In this document: positions 34,073-42,871 of the stretch, in pieces
Layout of the letters: each line of letters starts with the position of its first letter
Numbering within the stretch: the stretch's first letter is position 1
Notes under the pieces: generated by a model
Seen by the model: only the letters and a program-made list of their open reading frames with translations
Database searches by the model: none
Told to the model about the DNA's origin: nothing
NCBI GenBank assembly: GCA_023458595.1
Contig: JAEWYT010000093.1
Location: 1-64,000 of the forward strand
DNA: 64,000 nucleotides
Source: Pseudomonadota bacterium
GTDB lineage: Bacteria; Pseudomonadota; Alphaproteobacteria; Rhizobiales; Tepidamorphaceae
Direction of reading: 5' to 3'
Position numbers and translations under genes: made by a program

Positions 34073-34760
34073 TCGCGGGTCCGTCGACGATCTCGTAGGC
34101 GCGGCGCGTGCAGGCGTTCAGCGAAGCCTGCAGCTCGAGCCGGATCGCCTCGAGCGTATCGCGATCGGCGTCCGGCGCCACCGTTATCTCGTCGCCGACG
34201 ACGGCGGCGAGCCGGCTGAACGGCAGGTTCACCGCCGCCTTGTCCCAGCTCCTCATCTCGATGCGCCGGCTCGAGGCGATGGCGAGAGGCAGGATCGGCC
34301 GGCCGGACTGCTGGGCCAGCTTGACGACGCCGAGGCCGGCGCGCCGCGAGATCTTCGGCACGTCGGCGGTCAGCGCCACGTTGACGCCCCCGTTCAGGGT
34401 CGCGACCATTTGGCGGAACGCCGACGAGCCGCCCTTGACGTGGAAGCGGCCCTTGGTGTCGCCGGAGCCGCGGATCGTGGCGACGCCGAGCCGCTCGGCG
34501 GCCTGCGCGTTGATCTCCCCGTCGCGGTGGCGGGAGATCAGCACGGCGGCCTTGTGATAGGGCCGCCTCACGAAGGGCATCATGAAATGCTGGCCGTGCC
34601 AGAAGGTCAGGATAAGCGGCAGGTCGCGGTCGATGCGGTCGTAGACGTCCGGCGGCTCGATCGTGACCCTGCCGGTGACGTAGACGAGGCGCAGATAGGC
34701 CGCGATCAGCGCACCGAGGGAGACCTGCACCCAACGGGTAGCGAAAAGCCGCTTCAGCAT
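34065..34760 (-). CDS. DUF374 (lysophospholipid acyltransferase-like) protein
   Basis: A 231-residue protein of the DUF374 family related to LpxL-type and glycerol-3-phosphate acyltransferases. It has an N-terminal membrane helix (VQVSLGALIAAYLRLVYVTG), FWHGQHFMMPFV, and the conserved TADVPKISRRAGLGVVKLAQ. In Rhizobiales it is always near waaA and msbA, suggesting a step in lipid A or outer membrane lipid modification. A frame extension to 35012 overlaps msbA and is rejected. Confidence 0.9.
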   Translation of the reverse strand: MLKRLFATRWVQVSLGALIAAYLRLVYVTGRVTIEPPDVYDRIDRDLPLILTFWHGQHFMMPFVRRPYHKAAVLISRHRDGEINAQAAERLGVATIRGSGDTKGRFHVKGGSSAFRQMVATLNGGVNVALTADVPKISRRAGLGVVKLAQQSGRPILPLAIASSRRIEMRSWDKAAVNLPFSRLAAVVGDEITVAPDADRDTLEAIRLELQASLNACTRRAYEIVDGPANG

Positions 34761-34764
34761 CGCC

Positions 34765-36711
34765 TCAGGCGTTGGTCGCTTTGGCCGGCGCGCGCTTGCG
34801 GGACCGGCTGGCGGGCGGCACGGCGGCCGCCGGTTCCGCGGGAACGGCCGGTTCGGATGCGGCGACCGGTTCGGGTGCGGCGACCGGTTCGGCGGCCGGC
34901 CGGTGCTCGGCGGCGCCGAACTGGGTACGGTGCAGCCGCGCGTAGGCGCCGCCGCGGGCGACGAGCTCGTCGTGGGTACCGCTCTCGACGATGCGGCCGC
35001 GGTCCATGACATGGATGACGTCGGCCTTCTTAACCGTCGACAGGCGGTGGGCGATCATGATGACGGTGCGGCCCTTGAGCAGCACGTCGAGGGCTTCCTG
35101 GAGCTGCGCCTCGGCCTCGGTATCGAGCGACGACGTGGGCTCGTCGAGGAGCAGGATCGGGGCGTCGCGCAGCATGGCGCGGGCAAACGCGATGCGCTGG
35201 CGCTGGCCGCCCGAGAGGAGGCCGCCGGCCTCGCCGACCGGCGTGTCGTAGCCCTTCGGGAAGGCCATGATGAAGTCGTGGGCGACGGCGGCCTTGGCGG
35301 CGGCGACCACCTGTTCCTCGCTCGCCCCTTCCGAGCCGTACATGATGTTGGCGCGGATGGTGTCGTCGAACAGCACCGGCTCCTGGGTGACGAGGGCGCT
35401 GGCGAGCCGCACCGAGGGAATGGTGCAGTCGGTGACGTCCTGTCCGTCGATCATCACCTTGCCGGACTGGGGGTCGTAGAAGCGCAGGAGCAAGTTGAGC
35501 ACGGTGCTCTTGCCCGCGCCGCTCGGGCCAACCAGGGCGACGCGCTTGCCCGCGGGAACCTCGAGCGAGAAGTCGCGCAGGACCGGCTCGCCGTCGCGGT
35601 AGGAGAAGGAGACGCCGTCGAAGCCGATCGCGCCGGAGGTGACCTTGAGCGGCGTCGCGCCGGGCTTCTCGGAGACCTTGGTGTCGAGATCGATGATGCC
35701 GAAGACGCGGTTCGAGGCGGCGACGCCTTCCTGCAGCATGGTCTGCAGCGAGGCGACGGTCTTCATCGGCTGGTACATCAGCATCGCGGCGGTGACGAAG
35801 CCCATGAACTGGCCCGCCGTCAGCGAGCCGTGGATGCCCTGGTAGCCGCCGTAGAAGATCGCGAGAGCGAAGCCGACGCCGGTCAGCATCTCGACGACGG
35901 GTCCCGACGACGCCTTGGTGCGCACCGAGCGCATGATGAACTCGAGGGTGCGGTCGATGATGGCCCGCGCCCGCTCGGTCTCATGCGCCTCGCGGTCGTA
36001 GGCCTTGACGACGCGGATGCCGGTCAGCGTCTGGGAGACGAGGATGCCGAGGTCGCCCGTCTCCTGGAAGGTCTTGGTGGCGGAGACGTGGACGCGGCGG
36101 CGCTGGCGGCCGAGCACCCTGAGCGCGAAGGGAATGGCGATCATCGCGAAGATCGACAGGCGCCAGTCCATGTAGACCATGGAACCGGTGAGGATCAGGA
36201 CCTTCAGGATGTTCTGGCCCAGCGCGACGATGGTCAGGCTCGCCGCCTCGCGGATCGCCAGAACGTCGTTCATGAAGCTCGAGACGAAGCGGCCGGAATG
36301 GGTGCGCTGCAGCCAGCCGAGGTCGGCCTGGGTCAGCCGCTCGAACATCTCGACGCGCAGGTCGGCGACGATGCGGTTGCCGACAAAGGCCTGGGCGACG
36401 TTGGCGTAGTACTCCGAGGCCGCCTTGATGCCGACCAGGACGACGACCAGGACCGGCAGGACGTAGAGCATGGTCTCGTTCTTGCCGAGGAACACCTCGT
36501 CGGCGGCCTGCTGCATGAGGAAGGGGAGCGAGCCGGTGGTGATCGCCGACAGGATCATCGCGCCGAAGCAGCCGGCGAGCAGCCTCTTGCGCGGCAGCAG
36601 ATGGTCGCGCAGCAGGCGGTTGATGACCTGCCAGGTCGACAGATTCGTCGTGTGCAGGGAGTCGTCCGCCCTGTCGATCGAAGTGCTGTCGCTGAATACG
36701 TTCGAAACCAC
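34765..36711 (-). CDS. msbA: lipid A export ABC transporter, MsbA type
   Basis: A 648-residue half-transporter. Six membrane helices (~35-335) precede the ATPase domain with Walker A GPSGAGKST, signature LSGGQRQRIAFARA, Walker B ILLLDEPTSSLD and switch His in MIAHRLST. Two subunits flip lipid A-core across the inner membrane. Unusually for the family, the last ~50 residues are a Pro/Ala/Glu-rich tail ending in a basic patch (SRSRKRAPAKATNA), encoded by short imperfect GC-rich repeats. It is 4 bp upstream of the DUF374 gene. Confidence 0.94.
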   Translation of the reverse strand: MVSNVFSDSTSIDRADDSLHTTNLSTWQVINRLLRDHLLPRKRLLAGCFGAMILSAITTGSLPFLMQQAADEVFLGKNETMLYVLPVLVVVLVGIKAASEYYANVAQAFVGNRIVADLRVEMFERLTQADLGWLQRTHSGRFVSSFMNDVLAIREAASLTIVALGQNILKVLILTGSMVYMDWRLSIFAMIAIPFALRVLGRQRRRVHVSATKTFQETGDLGILVSQTLTGIRVVKAYDREAHETERARAIIDRTLEFIMRSVRTKASSGPVVEMLTGVGFALAIFYGGYQGIHGSLTAGQFMGFVTAAMLMYQPMKTVASLQTMLQEGVAASNRVFGIIDLDTKVSEKPGATPLKVTSGAIGFDGVSFSYRDGEPVLRDFSLEVPAGKRVALVGPSGAGKSTVLNLLLRFYDPQSGKVMIDGQDVTDCTIPSVRLASALVTQEPVLFDDTIRANIMYGSEGASEEQVVAAAKAAVAHDFIMAFPKGYDTPVGEAGGLLSGGQRQRIAFARAMLRDAPILLLDEPTSSLDTEAEAQLQEALDVLLKGRTVIMIAHRLSTVKKADVIHVMDRGRIVESGTHDELVARGGAYARLHRTQFGAAEHRPAAEPVAAPEPVAASEPAVPAEPAAAVPPASRSRKRAPAKATNA

Positions 36712-36843
36712 GCGTTCCGTCCTCGAGCGCGGGATGATCCGCGTGCGTTCTATCCGGTCTGCGGCCCGCCGTCACCTGCAGGCGACGGCGATTCGGCCCC
36801 GAACGGCCGGAATTTCACGAGACTGTCGCCGATCGGCCTCTGT

Positions 36844-37101
36844 TCAGGCCTCCGGCCCGTCTTTCCCGATGGCCTCCGGATCGAGCAGACGGTGCATATG
36901 CACAATAAAATAGCGCATCTGCGCGTTGTCGACAGTGCGCTGCGCCGCATCCTTCCAGGCGTCGTAGGCCGTAGCGTAATTCGGATAGATGCCGACGATA
37001 TCGAGCTCGTCGAGATCGCGGAATTCCAGTTTCTCGACGTTCCTGAGCTCGCCGCCGAAGACGAGATGAAGAAGCTGCCTGCCCGTCGCGCTATCGGCCA
37101 T
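36844..37101 (-). CDS. DUF4170 domain-containing protein
   Basis: An 85-residue protein starting at 37101. It fits the small DUF4170 family of alphaproteobacteria: LHLVFGGELRNVEKLEF, IVGIYPNYATAYDAWKDAAQ and MRYFIVHMHRLLDPE. It regularly lies upstream of msbA and downstream of a CysQ-like phosphatase, as here (6-bp gap to the latter). Function unknown. An upstream frame extension is shadow over the phosphatase gene. Confidence 0.9.
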   Translation of the reverse strand: MADSATGRQLLHLVFGGELRNVEKLEFRDLDELDIVGIYPNYATAYDAWKDAAQRTVDNAQMRYFIVHMHRLLDPEAIGKDGPEA

Positions 37102-37106
37102 TTCGT

Positions 37107-37919
37107 TCACTCCTGCGCTCGATGTTGGTGCTGCAATCGTCCGATGGCGGCAAGAATCGCGCCATGCAGCCGCGGTCCGGCGGCGACGAAGGCGGGGTGA
37201 CGGGCCGAGGCGCCGTTCAGGCGAATCGGGCCGCCCTTCAGGTCCGTCACCGTTCCGCCGGCTTCCTGCACGATCAGGAGCGCGGCGGCAAGGTCCCAGT
37301 CGGCGCTGCCGGTCGTCGCCAGCGCCCCGTCGACGTCGCCGCTGGCGACGCGGGCGAGCCGATGCGCGAGCGACTTCAGGAAGCGGCGATCGGCCGCGAA
37401 GCGGACGGATTCGAGCCCGGCCTGGGCTATCGCCTTCTTCGATGCCGCGATCTTCGCCGATCCGAGGCTCTCGCAGCCGGTCACATGGAGCCTCTCGCCG
37501 TTCAGCCAGGCCCCGGCGCCGCCGCGCGCCGACCACATCTCGTCGCGCACGGGGTTGAAAAGCACCCCCGCCACGGGCGCCCCGGCCTCGACGATGCCGA
37601 CGGAGACCAGCCATTCGTCGGTACGCTCGACGAAGGCGCGGGTGCCGTCTATCGGGTCGACGATGAAGACGCGGGCGGCCGCGTGCCGCGAGCCGTCGTC
37701 GGGACGCTCCTCCGACAGCCAGCCGTAGTCCGGCCGGTATCCCGTCAGCCGCTCGTGCAAAAGCCGGTCGAGGGCGATGTCGGCCTCGGTGACGATCGAC
37801 TGGTCGTGCTTGTTCCAGCGCCGCGGGTCGCCGCGGAAGTACTCGAGCGCCAGCGCGCCGGCCTCGCGGGCGACGGCGGCGATCATGTCGAGGTCCAGGC
37901 GGAGGCTGGTTTCGGACAA
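37107..37919 (-). CDS. inositol monophosphatase family / 3'(2'),5'-bisphosphate nucleotidase (CysQ-like)
   Basis: A ~270-residue Mg2+-dependent phosphatase. Metal-binding motifs are GWLSEERPDD, VDPIDGTRAFVERTDEW and GSADWDLAAALLIVQEAGG. It belongs to the CysQ-like branch that hydrolyses PAP, or to the closely related 3'(2'),5' nucleotidases; substrate is uncertain. The start is TTG 37919 (LSETSLRLDLD); ATG 37886 (MIAAVAREAG) would give 259 residues and is nearly as plausible. It heads the DUF4170-msbA-DUF374-waaA-lpxK run. Confidence 0.87.
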   Translation of the reverse strand: MSETSLRLDLDMIAAVAREAGALALEYFRGDPRRWNKHDQSIVTEADIALDRLLHERLTGYRPDYGWLSEERPDDGSRHAAARVFIVDPIDGTRAFVERTDEWLVSVGIVEAGAPVAGVLFNPVRDEMWSARGGAGAWLNGERLHVTGCESLGSAKIAASKKAIAQAGLESVRFAADRRFLKSLAHRLARVASGDVDGALATTGSADWDLAAALLIVQEAGGTVTDLKGGPIRLNGASARHPAFVAAGPRLHGAILAAIGRLQHQHRAQE

Positions 37920-38159
37920 GCGCTTGAATTCCGTTCGAGGGCCGGGCGGCGCGCGAAAAAGCCGCCGGCGCGGCCGTTGGACGGGAAATCGTCTCGGATC
38001 GGCCCGTTGTGTAGTGATCCGGCCCGTCGTGTTCAAGTCGGCGGATTTCGGTCACCGGCTTTTAACCGATCCCCTTAAGCCGATCCCAAGGTTTCTTGCG
38101 CACACTCCCTGACGACGACGGGCACCAAACAAACAAACGGGCCCGGCAGGGAGACTTTC

Positions 38160-38756
38160 ATGAGGCGTCAGACCGCGGGCACCGCAGAGGTGCCGCGGGG
38201 AGAGAGCCGCCATGCGCGGCTCGACCCCTTCGAGTTGCCGGCGCGGGTCGTCTATCACGGGACGCCCCGTGCCGGCGGCCATGCCGCAGCCGGGCAGGTG
38301 GCGATCATCGGGCGCGACAGCGTCATGATCCGGCGCGAGACCGGCGCCGGCGTGCCGCTTTACGTGACCGTCCCGATCGCCGCCTACAGCGGCGTGCTGC
38401 TCGCCGTGCGCGACGAGCCGGGGGCGCCGCTGGTCGAACTCAGGCTGCACCACAGCAACAGCGATCTCGACGTGCCGCTGTTCGAGGCCGACGACACCTG
38501 CGACGTGATCGCCGACTGGCAGTCCTGGGCGCGCACGCTGTCGCGGCCGCTGCTGATCCGCGACGCCGACGGCACGATCACCGAACCCTACGAACGGCTC
38601 GGCGGCGTGGTCGTGAAGCCGGCGGCGGCGCGGCGCGCCAACCGCTTCTTCGCCGAGCGCCGGCCGAGGTTCCTGTGCCGGCGGTCCGTCGGCGGCAGGT
38701 TGCCCGGGCTCGTCCACCGCGAGGCCGAGATCATCGCCCGCGACGTCGCCAGCTGA
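38160..38756 (+). CDS. DUF6101 family protein
   Basis: A 198-residue protein that resembles the DUF6101 proteins seen in Rhizobiales. Recognisable parts are the N-terminal MRRQTAGTAE, RLDPFELPARV, and the central WQSWARTLSRPLLIRDADG near the middle, followed by a basic C-terminus rich in Arg. No signal peptide or catalytic motif. It is well isolated: 80 bp separate it from the convergent winged-helix gene. Function unknown. Confidence 0.82.
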   Translation: MRRQTAGTAEVPRGESRHARLDPFELPARVVYHGTPRAGGHAAAGQVAIIGRDSVMIRRETGAGVPLYVTVPIAAYSGVLLAVRDEPGAPLVELRLHHSNSDLDVPLFEADDTCDVIADWQSWARTLSRPLLIRDADGTITEPYERLGGVVVKPAAARRANRFFAERRPRFLCRRSVGGRLPGLVHREAEIIARDVAS

Positions 38757-38835
38757 GGCCGCCTCGGCAACGACGGCGCACCCCGCCGCGGCGGGGGGGC
38801 CCGGAGAAGCCGACGTCCCGATCGTCCGCCGCCGC

Positions 38836-39786
38836 TCAGCCGAGCGCCGCCCGCGCCTCGCGGACGGCGACGACGTGCAGCAGCAGGACGGTCGCGACGA
38901 AGCGGTCGACGGCGTCGATCAGCGCGCCGGTGACGCGAATGCCCCCGCCGCGCCCGGCGGGACGGACGGCGAGCCCGTTCCGCTCGGCGGCGCGCAGCAC
39001 CGAGAGCACGTGGCCGCGCGACACCGAATAGCGCCTGGCGAGTTCGCTGATCGTCATGTCGAGCGGCGCGAGAGGATCGCCCCCGCCGCGGCGCGCCTCC
39101 ACCGTCAGCGCCATCAGGATCAGCATGCCGGCGTCGCGCTGGAAGGCGTCCGCCAGCTCCGGCACGTAGTCGACGATCCGCACGCCGGCGGCGTACATGC
39201 GCGCAAGCGCGCCGACATGGGCGGCGGCGAAGGCGGGATCGTCCTGGCGCTCGAGCGCGAAGCGGCCCTCCGGCACCATCCCGGCCAGCGCCTCGAGGAA
39301 GCAGCGCCGGCGCGCGCCGTGGACGGCCAGGAACTTCTCGGTCGGGCGCATGCGGCGGACGCGGCGGTCGCCGCCGTGCACCTCGACGAGGAAGCCGAAC
39401 AGCCGCAGCGCGCCGAGCATGGCGGTCACCCGCCCGGGGCTGCAGATGCCGAATTCCGAGCAGCGCTCCTTGAGGCGCGTCGCCGTCAGGCCGCCGTCCT
39501 TGCCGCCGTTGTAGTGGAGGTCGAGAATCGCCAGGCCCATGAGGGTGCGGCCGCGATCGCCCAGCAGCCGGTTGAGCGCCCAGTTGCCGCGGTATTGCTC
39601 GGCGACGCATCCGGCGGCGTGCAGCGCCGCCTCGCCGAAGCCGGGGGCGCGGCGAAACGCCTCAACCTCGTCCGGGCCCGGGTAGCCGCCGCGGAGCGGA
39701 AACGCCGGCGCCGATTCGCCTCCCGCCCCGCCGTGGGCCGTCTTCACGTTCGCAGATGCCGCCAAGATGCAATCAATCTTTGTCAT
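38836..39786 (-). CDS. putative regulator with two winged-helix domains
   Basis: A 316-residue protein without a specific family that I can name. Two regions look like winged helix-turn-helix units: ~110-145 (LTATRLKERCSEFGICSPGR) and ~245-295 (TISELARRYSVSRGHVLSVL followed by RAAERNGLAV). The middle is helical. A MarR/Crp-like double wHTH layout is possible. No cofactor or cNMP domain is obvious. The gene is alone, convergent with DUF6101 and divergent from arfB (288-bp gap, no clear operator noticed). Confidence 0.7.
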   Translation of the reverse strand: MTKIDCILAASANVKTAHGGAGGESAPAFPLRGGYPGPDEVEAFRRAPGFGEAALHAAGCVAEQYRGNWALNRLLGDRGRTLMGLAILDLHYNGGKDGGLTATRLKERCSEFGICSPGRVTAMLGALRLFGFLVEVHGGDRRVRRMRPTEKFLAVHGARRRCFLEALAGMVPEGRFALERQDDPAFAAAHVGALARMYAAGVRIVDYVPELADAFQRDAGMLILMALTVEARRGGGDPLAPLDMTISELARRYSVSRGHVLSVLRAAERNGLAVRPAGRGGGIRVTGALIDAVDRFVATVLLLHVVAVREARAALG

Positions 39787-40074
39787 TGGCCCGCCGGCCG
39801 CGCGTCACCAGTCTATCCGGTCTGGATGGCGTGGGCGACCGGTCCGCGCACGAAAACGAGTCGTCGGCGATGTCCCGACCGGTTTCCCGGGTACCATCGA
39901 GAAATCGAAGGAATCCGGGGCGCTTACGAGGCTTCGCACCCTGACCGGGCATCGCCGCGGCCCGCCGTCGTCACGCCGGTGCCCCCAACCCGGCGCGGCG
40001 ATGGCGTCGGCCGAATCAGCGGCGGACGCTATAGTCGCCGCCGGACGCGTACGACGCGCGCCGGCGGTGATGAG

Positions 40075-40500
40075 ATGGACCGGATCGCCATAACCCCAGA
40101 CATCGCGATCGACGAAAGCGAGCTCGAGGAGCGATTCGTCCAGGCATCCGGCCCGGGCGGGCAGAACGTTAACAAGGTCGCGACCGCCGTGCAGCTGCGC
40201 TTCGACGTCGCCAATTCGCCGTCGCTGTCCGGTTATGTCCGCGCGCGGCTGAGGACGATCGCGGGGAAACGCATGACGCGCGAGGGCGTGCTCGTCATCG
40301 ACGCGCGCCGGCACCGCACGCAGGAGCGCAATCGCGAGGACGCGCGCGAGCGGCTGATCGAGCTGATCCGCAAGGCCGCCGAACGGCCGACGCCGAGGCG
40401 GCCGACGAAGCCGACGCTCGCCTCGAAGAAGCGGCGGCTCGAAACGAAAAGCGCGCGGGCGCGGATCAAGAAGGCGCGCGGCAGGCCCGAGGTCGAATAG
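40075..40500 (+). CDS. arfB: alternative ribosome-rescue peptidyl-tRNA hydrolase ArfB (YaeJ)
   Basis: A 141-residue class I release-factor-like protein. The catalytic loop is QASGPGGQNVNKV, near residue 30. It releases nascent chains from ribosomes stalled on truncated mRNA by inserting its Lys/Arg-rich tail (KKRRLETKSARARIKKARG) into the empty mRNA channel. The tail is intact. ATG 40075 chosen because the domain begins there; no codon-recognition domain is present. Confidence 0.94.
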   Translation: MDRIAITPDIAIDESELEERFVQASGPGGQNVNKVATAVQLRFDVANSPSLSGYVRARLRTIAGKRMTREGVLVIDARRHRTQERNREDARERLIELIRKAAERPTPRRPTKPTLASKKRRLETKSARARIKKARGRPEVE

Positions 40501-40566
40501 GCAGGGCACTGGCCTTCGCGCCATCCTGTGCTAAGTGGCGCGGAGTCGATCCAAGCGAGACCCTCC

Positions 40567-41682
40567 ATGCCAAGCCAGCTCTTCTCCCCCTTCGAACTCG
40601 GTTCCCTCACGCTCGAGAACCGCATCGTCGTCAGCCCCATGTGCCAGTATTCGGCGGTCGACGGCTCGGCCACCGACTGGCACCTGCTCCATCTCGGCAA
40701 TCTCGCCATGTCCGGGGCGGCGCTGCTGATCGTCGAGGCGACCGCCGTCGAGGCGGTCGGCCGCATCACCCCGGGCTGCCTCGGGCTCTATTCGGACGCC
40801 AACGAGGCGGCGCTCGCGCGCGTGCTCGAGGCGGTGCGCGGCCAGTCCGAGATGCCGATCGGCATCCAGATCGGCCATGCCGGCCGCAAGGGATCGAGCG
40901 AGCCGCCATGGCGCGGCGGCCAGCTCATTCCCGCCGACCAGGGCGGCTGGCGGCCCGTCGCCCCGTCGGCGGTCGCGATGTACCCGCACGAGGCCGCCCC
41001 GGTCGCCCTCGACATCGCCGGCATCGAGCGCATCCGCGACGCCTTCGTGGCGACCACGAGACGGGCGGTCGCGCTCGGCTTCGACGCGCTTCAGCTGCAC
41101 TGCGCCCACGGCTATCTGCTGCACGAGTTCCTCTCGCCGCTGTCCAACCGCCGCGACGACCGCTACGGCGGCAGCCTCGAGAACCGCATGCGGCTGCCGC
41201 TCGAGATCTTCGAGGCGATCCGCGCCGTGTGGCCGGCCGGCCGGCCGCTCGGCGTGCGCATCTCCGCCACCGACTGGGTCGAGGGCGGCTGGGACCTGGA
41301 GCAGTCGGTCGCCCTCGCGCAGGAGCTCAAACGCCGCGGCTGCGACTGGATCGACGCGTCGTCGGCGGGCGTCTCGCCCGAGCAGAAGATCGCGCTCGGC
41401 CCGGGCTACCAGGTGCCCTTCGCCCGCGCGATCCGCGCGGAGACCGGCATCCCGACGCTCGCCGTCGGCCTGATCACCGAGCCGCAGCAGGCCGAGGAGA
41501 TCGTGGCGAACGGCGACGCCGACCTCGTCGGCCTCGCCCGCGGCCTGCTCTGGGATCCGCGCTGGCCCTGGCACGCCGCCGCCGAGCTCGGCGGTCAGGT
41601 ACGCGCGCCGAAGCAGTACTGGCGCTCGCTGGAACGCCGGGCCAAGGGCGTGTTCAAGGACATGGAGTTCGGGATGCGGTAG
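40567..41682 (+). CDS. NADH:flavin oxidoreductase, Old Yellow Enzyme (YqjM-like)
   Basis: A 371-residue FMN-dependent ene-reductase. It belongs to the YqjM or thermophilic-like OYE class: SPMCQYSA carries the regulatory Cys, and HCAHGYLLHEFLSPLSN the substrate-binding His pair. The FMN site is followed by RRDDRYGGSLENR and VGLARGLLWDP. ATG 40567 (MPSQLFSPFELG) preferred over an in-frame start at 40528. The physiological substrate is unknown; likely a small enone or nitro compound. Monocistronic. Confidence 0.92.
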   Translation: MPSQLFSPFELGSLTLENRIVVSPMCQYSAVDGSATDWHLLHLGNLAMSGAALLIVEATAVEAVGRITPGCLGLYSDANEAALARVLEAVRGQSEMPIGIQIGHAGRKGSSEPPWRGGQLIPADQGGWRPVAPSAVAMYPHEAAPVALDIAGIERIRDAFVATTRRAVALGFDALQLHCAHGYLLHEFLSPLSNRRDDRYGGSLENRMRLPLEIFEAIRAVWPAGRPLGVRISATDWVEGGWDLEQSVALAQELKRRGCDWIDASSAGVSPEQKIALGPGYQVPFARAIRAETGIPTLAVGLITEPQQAEEIVANGDADLVGLARGLLWDPRWPWHAAAELGGQVRAPKQYWRSLERRAKGVFKDMEFGMR

Positions 41683-41738
41683 GGGCCCCGCATGCGACGG
41701 ACACGACAGACCGCTCGCCCCGCTTCCAGGACGGGTAC

Positions 41739-41768
41739 TTGGCGTATTCGTCCCGGCTGCGGTAGAAT
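41739..41768 (+). promoter_or_regulatory. predicted promoter of the MntA-like gene, probably leaderless
   Basis: TTGGCG (41739-41744), 18-bp spacer and TAGAAT (41763-41768). With normal spacing the transcript would begin at or next to the GTG at 41775, which has no ribosome-binding site, so a leaderless mRNA is likely. Confidence 0.5.
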
Positions 41769-41774
41769 AACCCC

Positions 41775-42071
41775 GTGGAGAAAGAAGCCATCATCGCCTG
41801 CCTCAGGATGCATGAAGCCGAGCTGAAAGGTTCCGGCATCGAGAATCTTGCGCTCTTCGGGTCCCGGGTTCGCGATGACGCCGGGAAGCAATCCGATGTC
41901 GATCTCGTCGCCGCGTTCGACGAGGCCGTCCGGTTGTCTCTACTCGACATAATCCGTCTGGAGCGACGCCTTTCCGATCTCATCGGCGCGCCTGTCGACC
42001 TCGTCGAGGAAACGGCGCTAAAGCCGCCGGTACGCGAGGCCGTCGCGCGCGAGGCCCTGCGTGCCTTCTAG
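41775..42071 (+). CDS. mntA: MntA-type nucleotidyltransferase (antitoxin of HepT/MntA pair)
   Basis: A 98-residue minimal nucleotidyltransferase. The motif GSX10DXD is present as GSRVRDDAGKQSDVDL. In HepT/MntA toxin-antitoxin pairs this protein AMPylates a Tyr in HepT to silence it. It starts with GTG and reads through MEKEAIIACLRMHEAELKGS and ends ALRAF. The adjacent HepT partner is degraded (next feature), so this gene may now be an orphan or in the process of being lost. The two genes overlap by 11 bp. Confidence 0.88.
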   Translation: MEKEAIIACLRMHEAELKGSGIENLALFGSRVRDDAGKQSDVDLVAAFDEAVRLSLLDIIRLERRLSDLIGAPVDLVEETALKPPVREAVAREALRAF

Positions 42072-42257
42072 CGATCCCGCTGCGCGGTTCCAGGACATCA
42101 TCGACAACATCGAACCCATTCGTCGCTTCACCCGGAGTATGGACGCCTAGACCGTTCGCGCAACCGCATCTGGTACATCGTCGAACGCGACCTCGATCCG
42201 CTCGACATCGCCTGCAGGGACGCGGTCGCACGGTCGGGCTCGGGCGGGCAGGACTGA
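42061..42257 (+). pseudogene. HepT (HEPN/DUF86) toxin, internally deleted and frameshifted
   Basis: Reading from GTG 42061, the first frame encodes an N-terminus typical of HepT (AARFQDIIDNIEPIRRF), then stops at TAG 42148-42150. A second frame encodes ...NRIWYIVERDLDPLDIAC..., the family's C-terminus, to TGA 42255-42257. Intact HepT proteins are ~110-140 residues. Roughly 60-70 residues between these fragments are missing, including the RX4HXY ribonuclease/AMPylation motif. This is therefore an inactivated toxin gene. The deletion removed the part that would need neutralising, leaving mntA. Confidence 0.78.
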
Positions 42258-42298
42258 ACCCACCACACCGCCCCGAGCGGCGACGGGAAGCGGGCGAG

Positions 42299-42736
42299 CT
42301 ACCTAGCGAACGTGCCGTCCTCGCCGAAGCGAGGTTGCGTTTCCTGTTTCCGGAGTGCCGGAATGTCGGCGAGCCATTTCTGCGACGAACGGAACCAGAG
42401 CTGATCGCTCGGGATCAGCCGGTCGCGCTGCGCGATGGTGCCGACGCGCAGGCCTACGACGCGATCGCCCTCACCGACGGGCGCCGAGTAGATCGGCGTG
42501 CCGCATTCGGGACAGAACGTCTGCTCCCGGAGGTTTCCGCTCGCCGCCGCCTTCACATAGGTCTTGAGCATGCCCGACAGGAGCCGGAACGTGCCGGGCC
42601 GGCTCTGCACGACCGTCCGGAAGGCGGAGCCGGAGAGGGTCTGGCAATCGGTGCAGTGGCAGATGACGACCTTGCCGGCGTCCACCTCCGCTTCGAAGCG
42701 TACCTGGCCGCAATGGCAACCGCCGTCGATCCTCAT
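42299..42736 (-). CDS. GFA family protein (Gfa-like, CENP-V domain)
   Basis: A 145-residue zinc-binding protein of the glutathione-dependent formaldehyde-activating (GFA) fold. Zinc ligands are in GGCHCGQVRFEA, ICHCTDCQTLSG and FCPECGTPIYS. ATG 42736 (MRIDGGCHCG) is chosen; an upstream frame extension is not supported. Most members have no proven substrate; a GSH-adduct role is inferred at best. It stands alone, ~135 bp from ubiA. Confidence 0.9.
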   Translation of the reverse strand: MRIDGGCHCGQVRFEAEVDAGKVVICHCTDCQTLSGSAFRTVVQSRPGTFRLLSGMLKTYVKAAASGNLREQTFCPECGTPIYSAPVGEGDRVVGLRVGTIAQRDRLIPSDQLWFRSSQKWLADIPALRKQETQPRFGEDGTFAR

Positions 42737-42871
42737 GACTCTCCTCCCCCGTCGCACGACGGGCCGGACAAGCCCACCGCGTCTCGCAAGGAAATACCCG
42801 CGGCCCGATGACCGCAAGCAGTCCTGCAACGATGCGATGCGCGCCGGGCGGCCCCGGATGCTCCGTACCCG

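Noticed and set aside
34800..34920. Possible CRISPR or tandem repeat array in the msbA 3' end
   Set aside because: Short imperfect in-frame repeats encoding Pro/Ala/Glu; no regular spacers.
42151..42257. Second HepT fragment as an independent small gene
   Set aside because: It has no start codon of its own and its residues match only the HepT C-terminus; better explained as remnant of one deleted gene.
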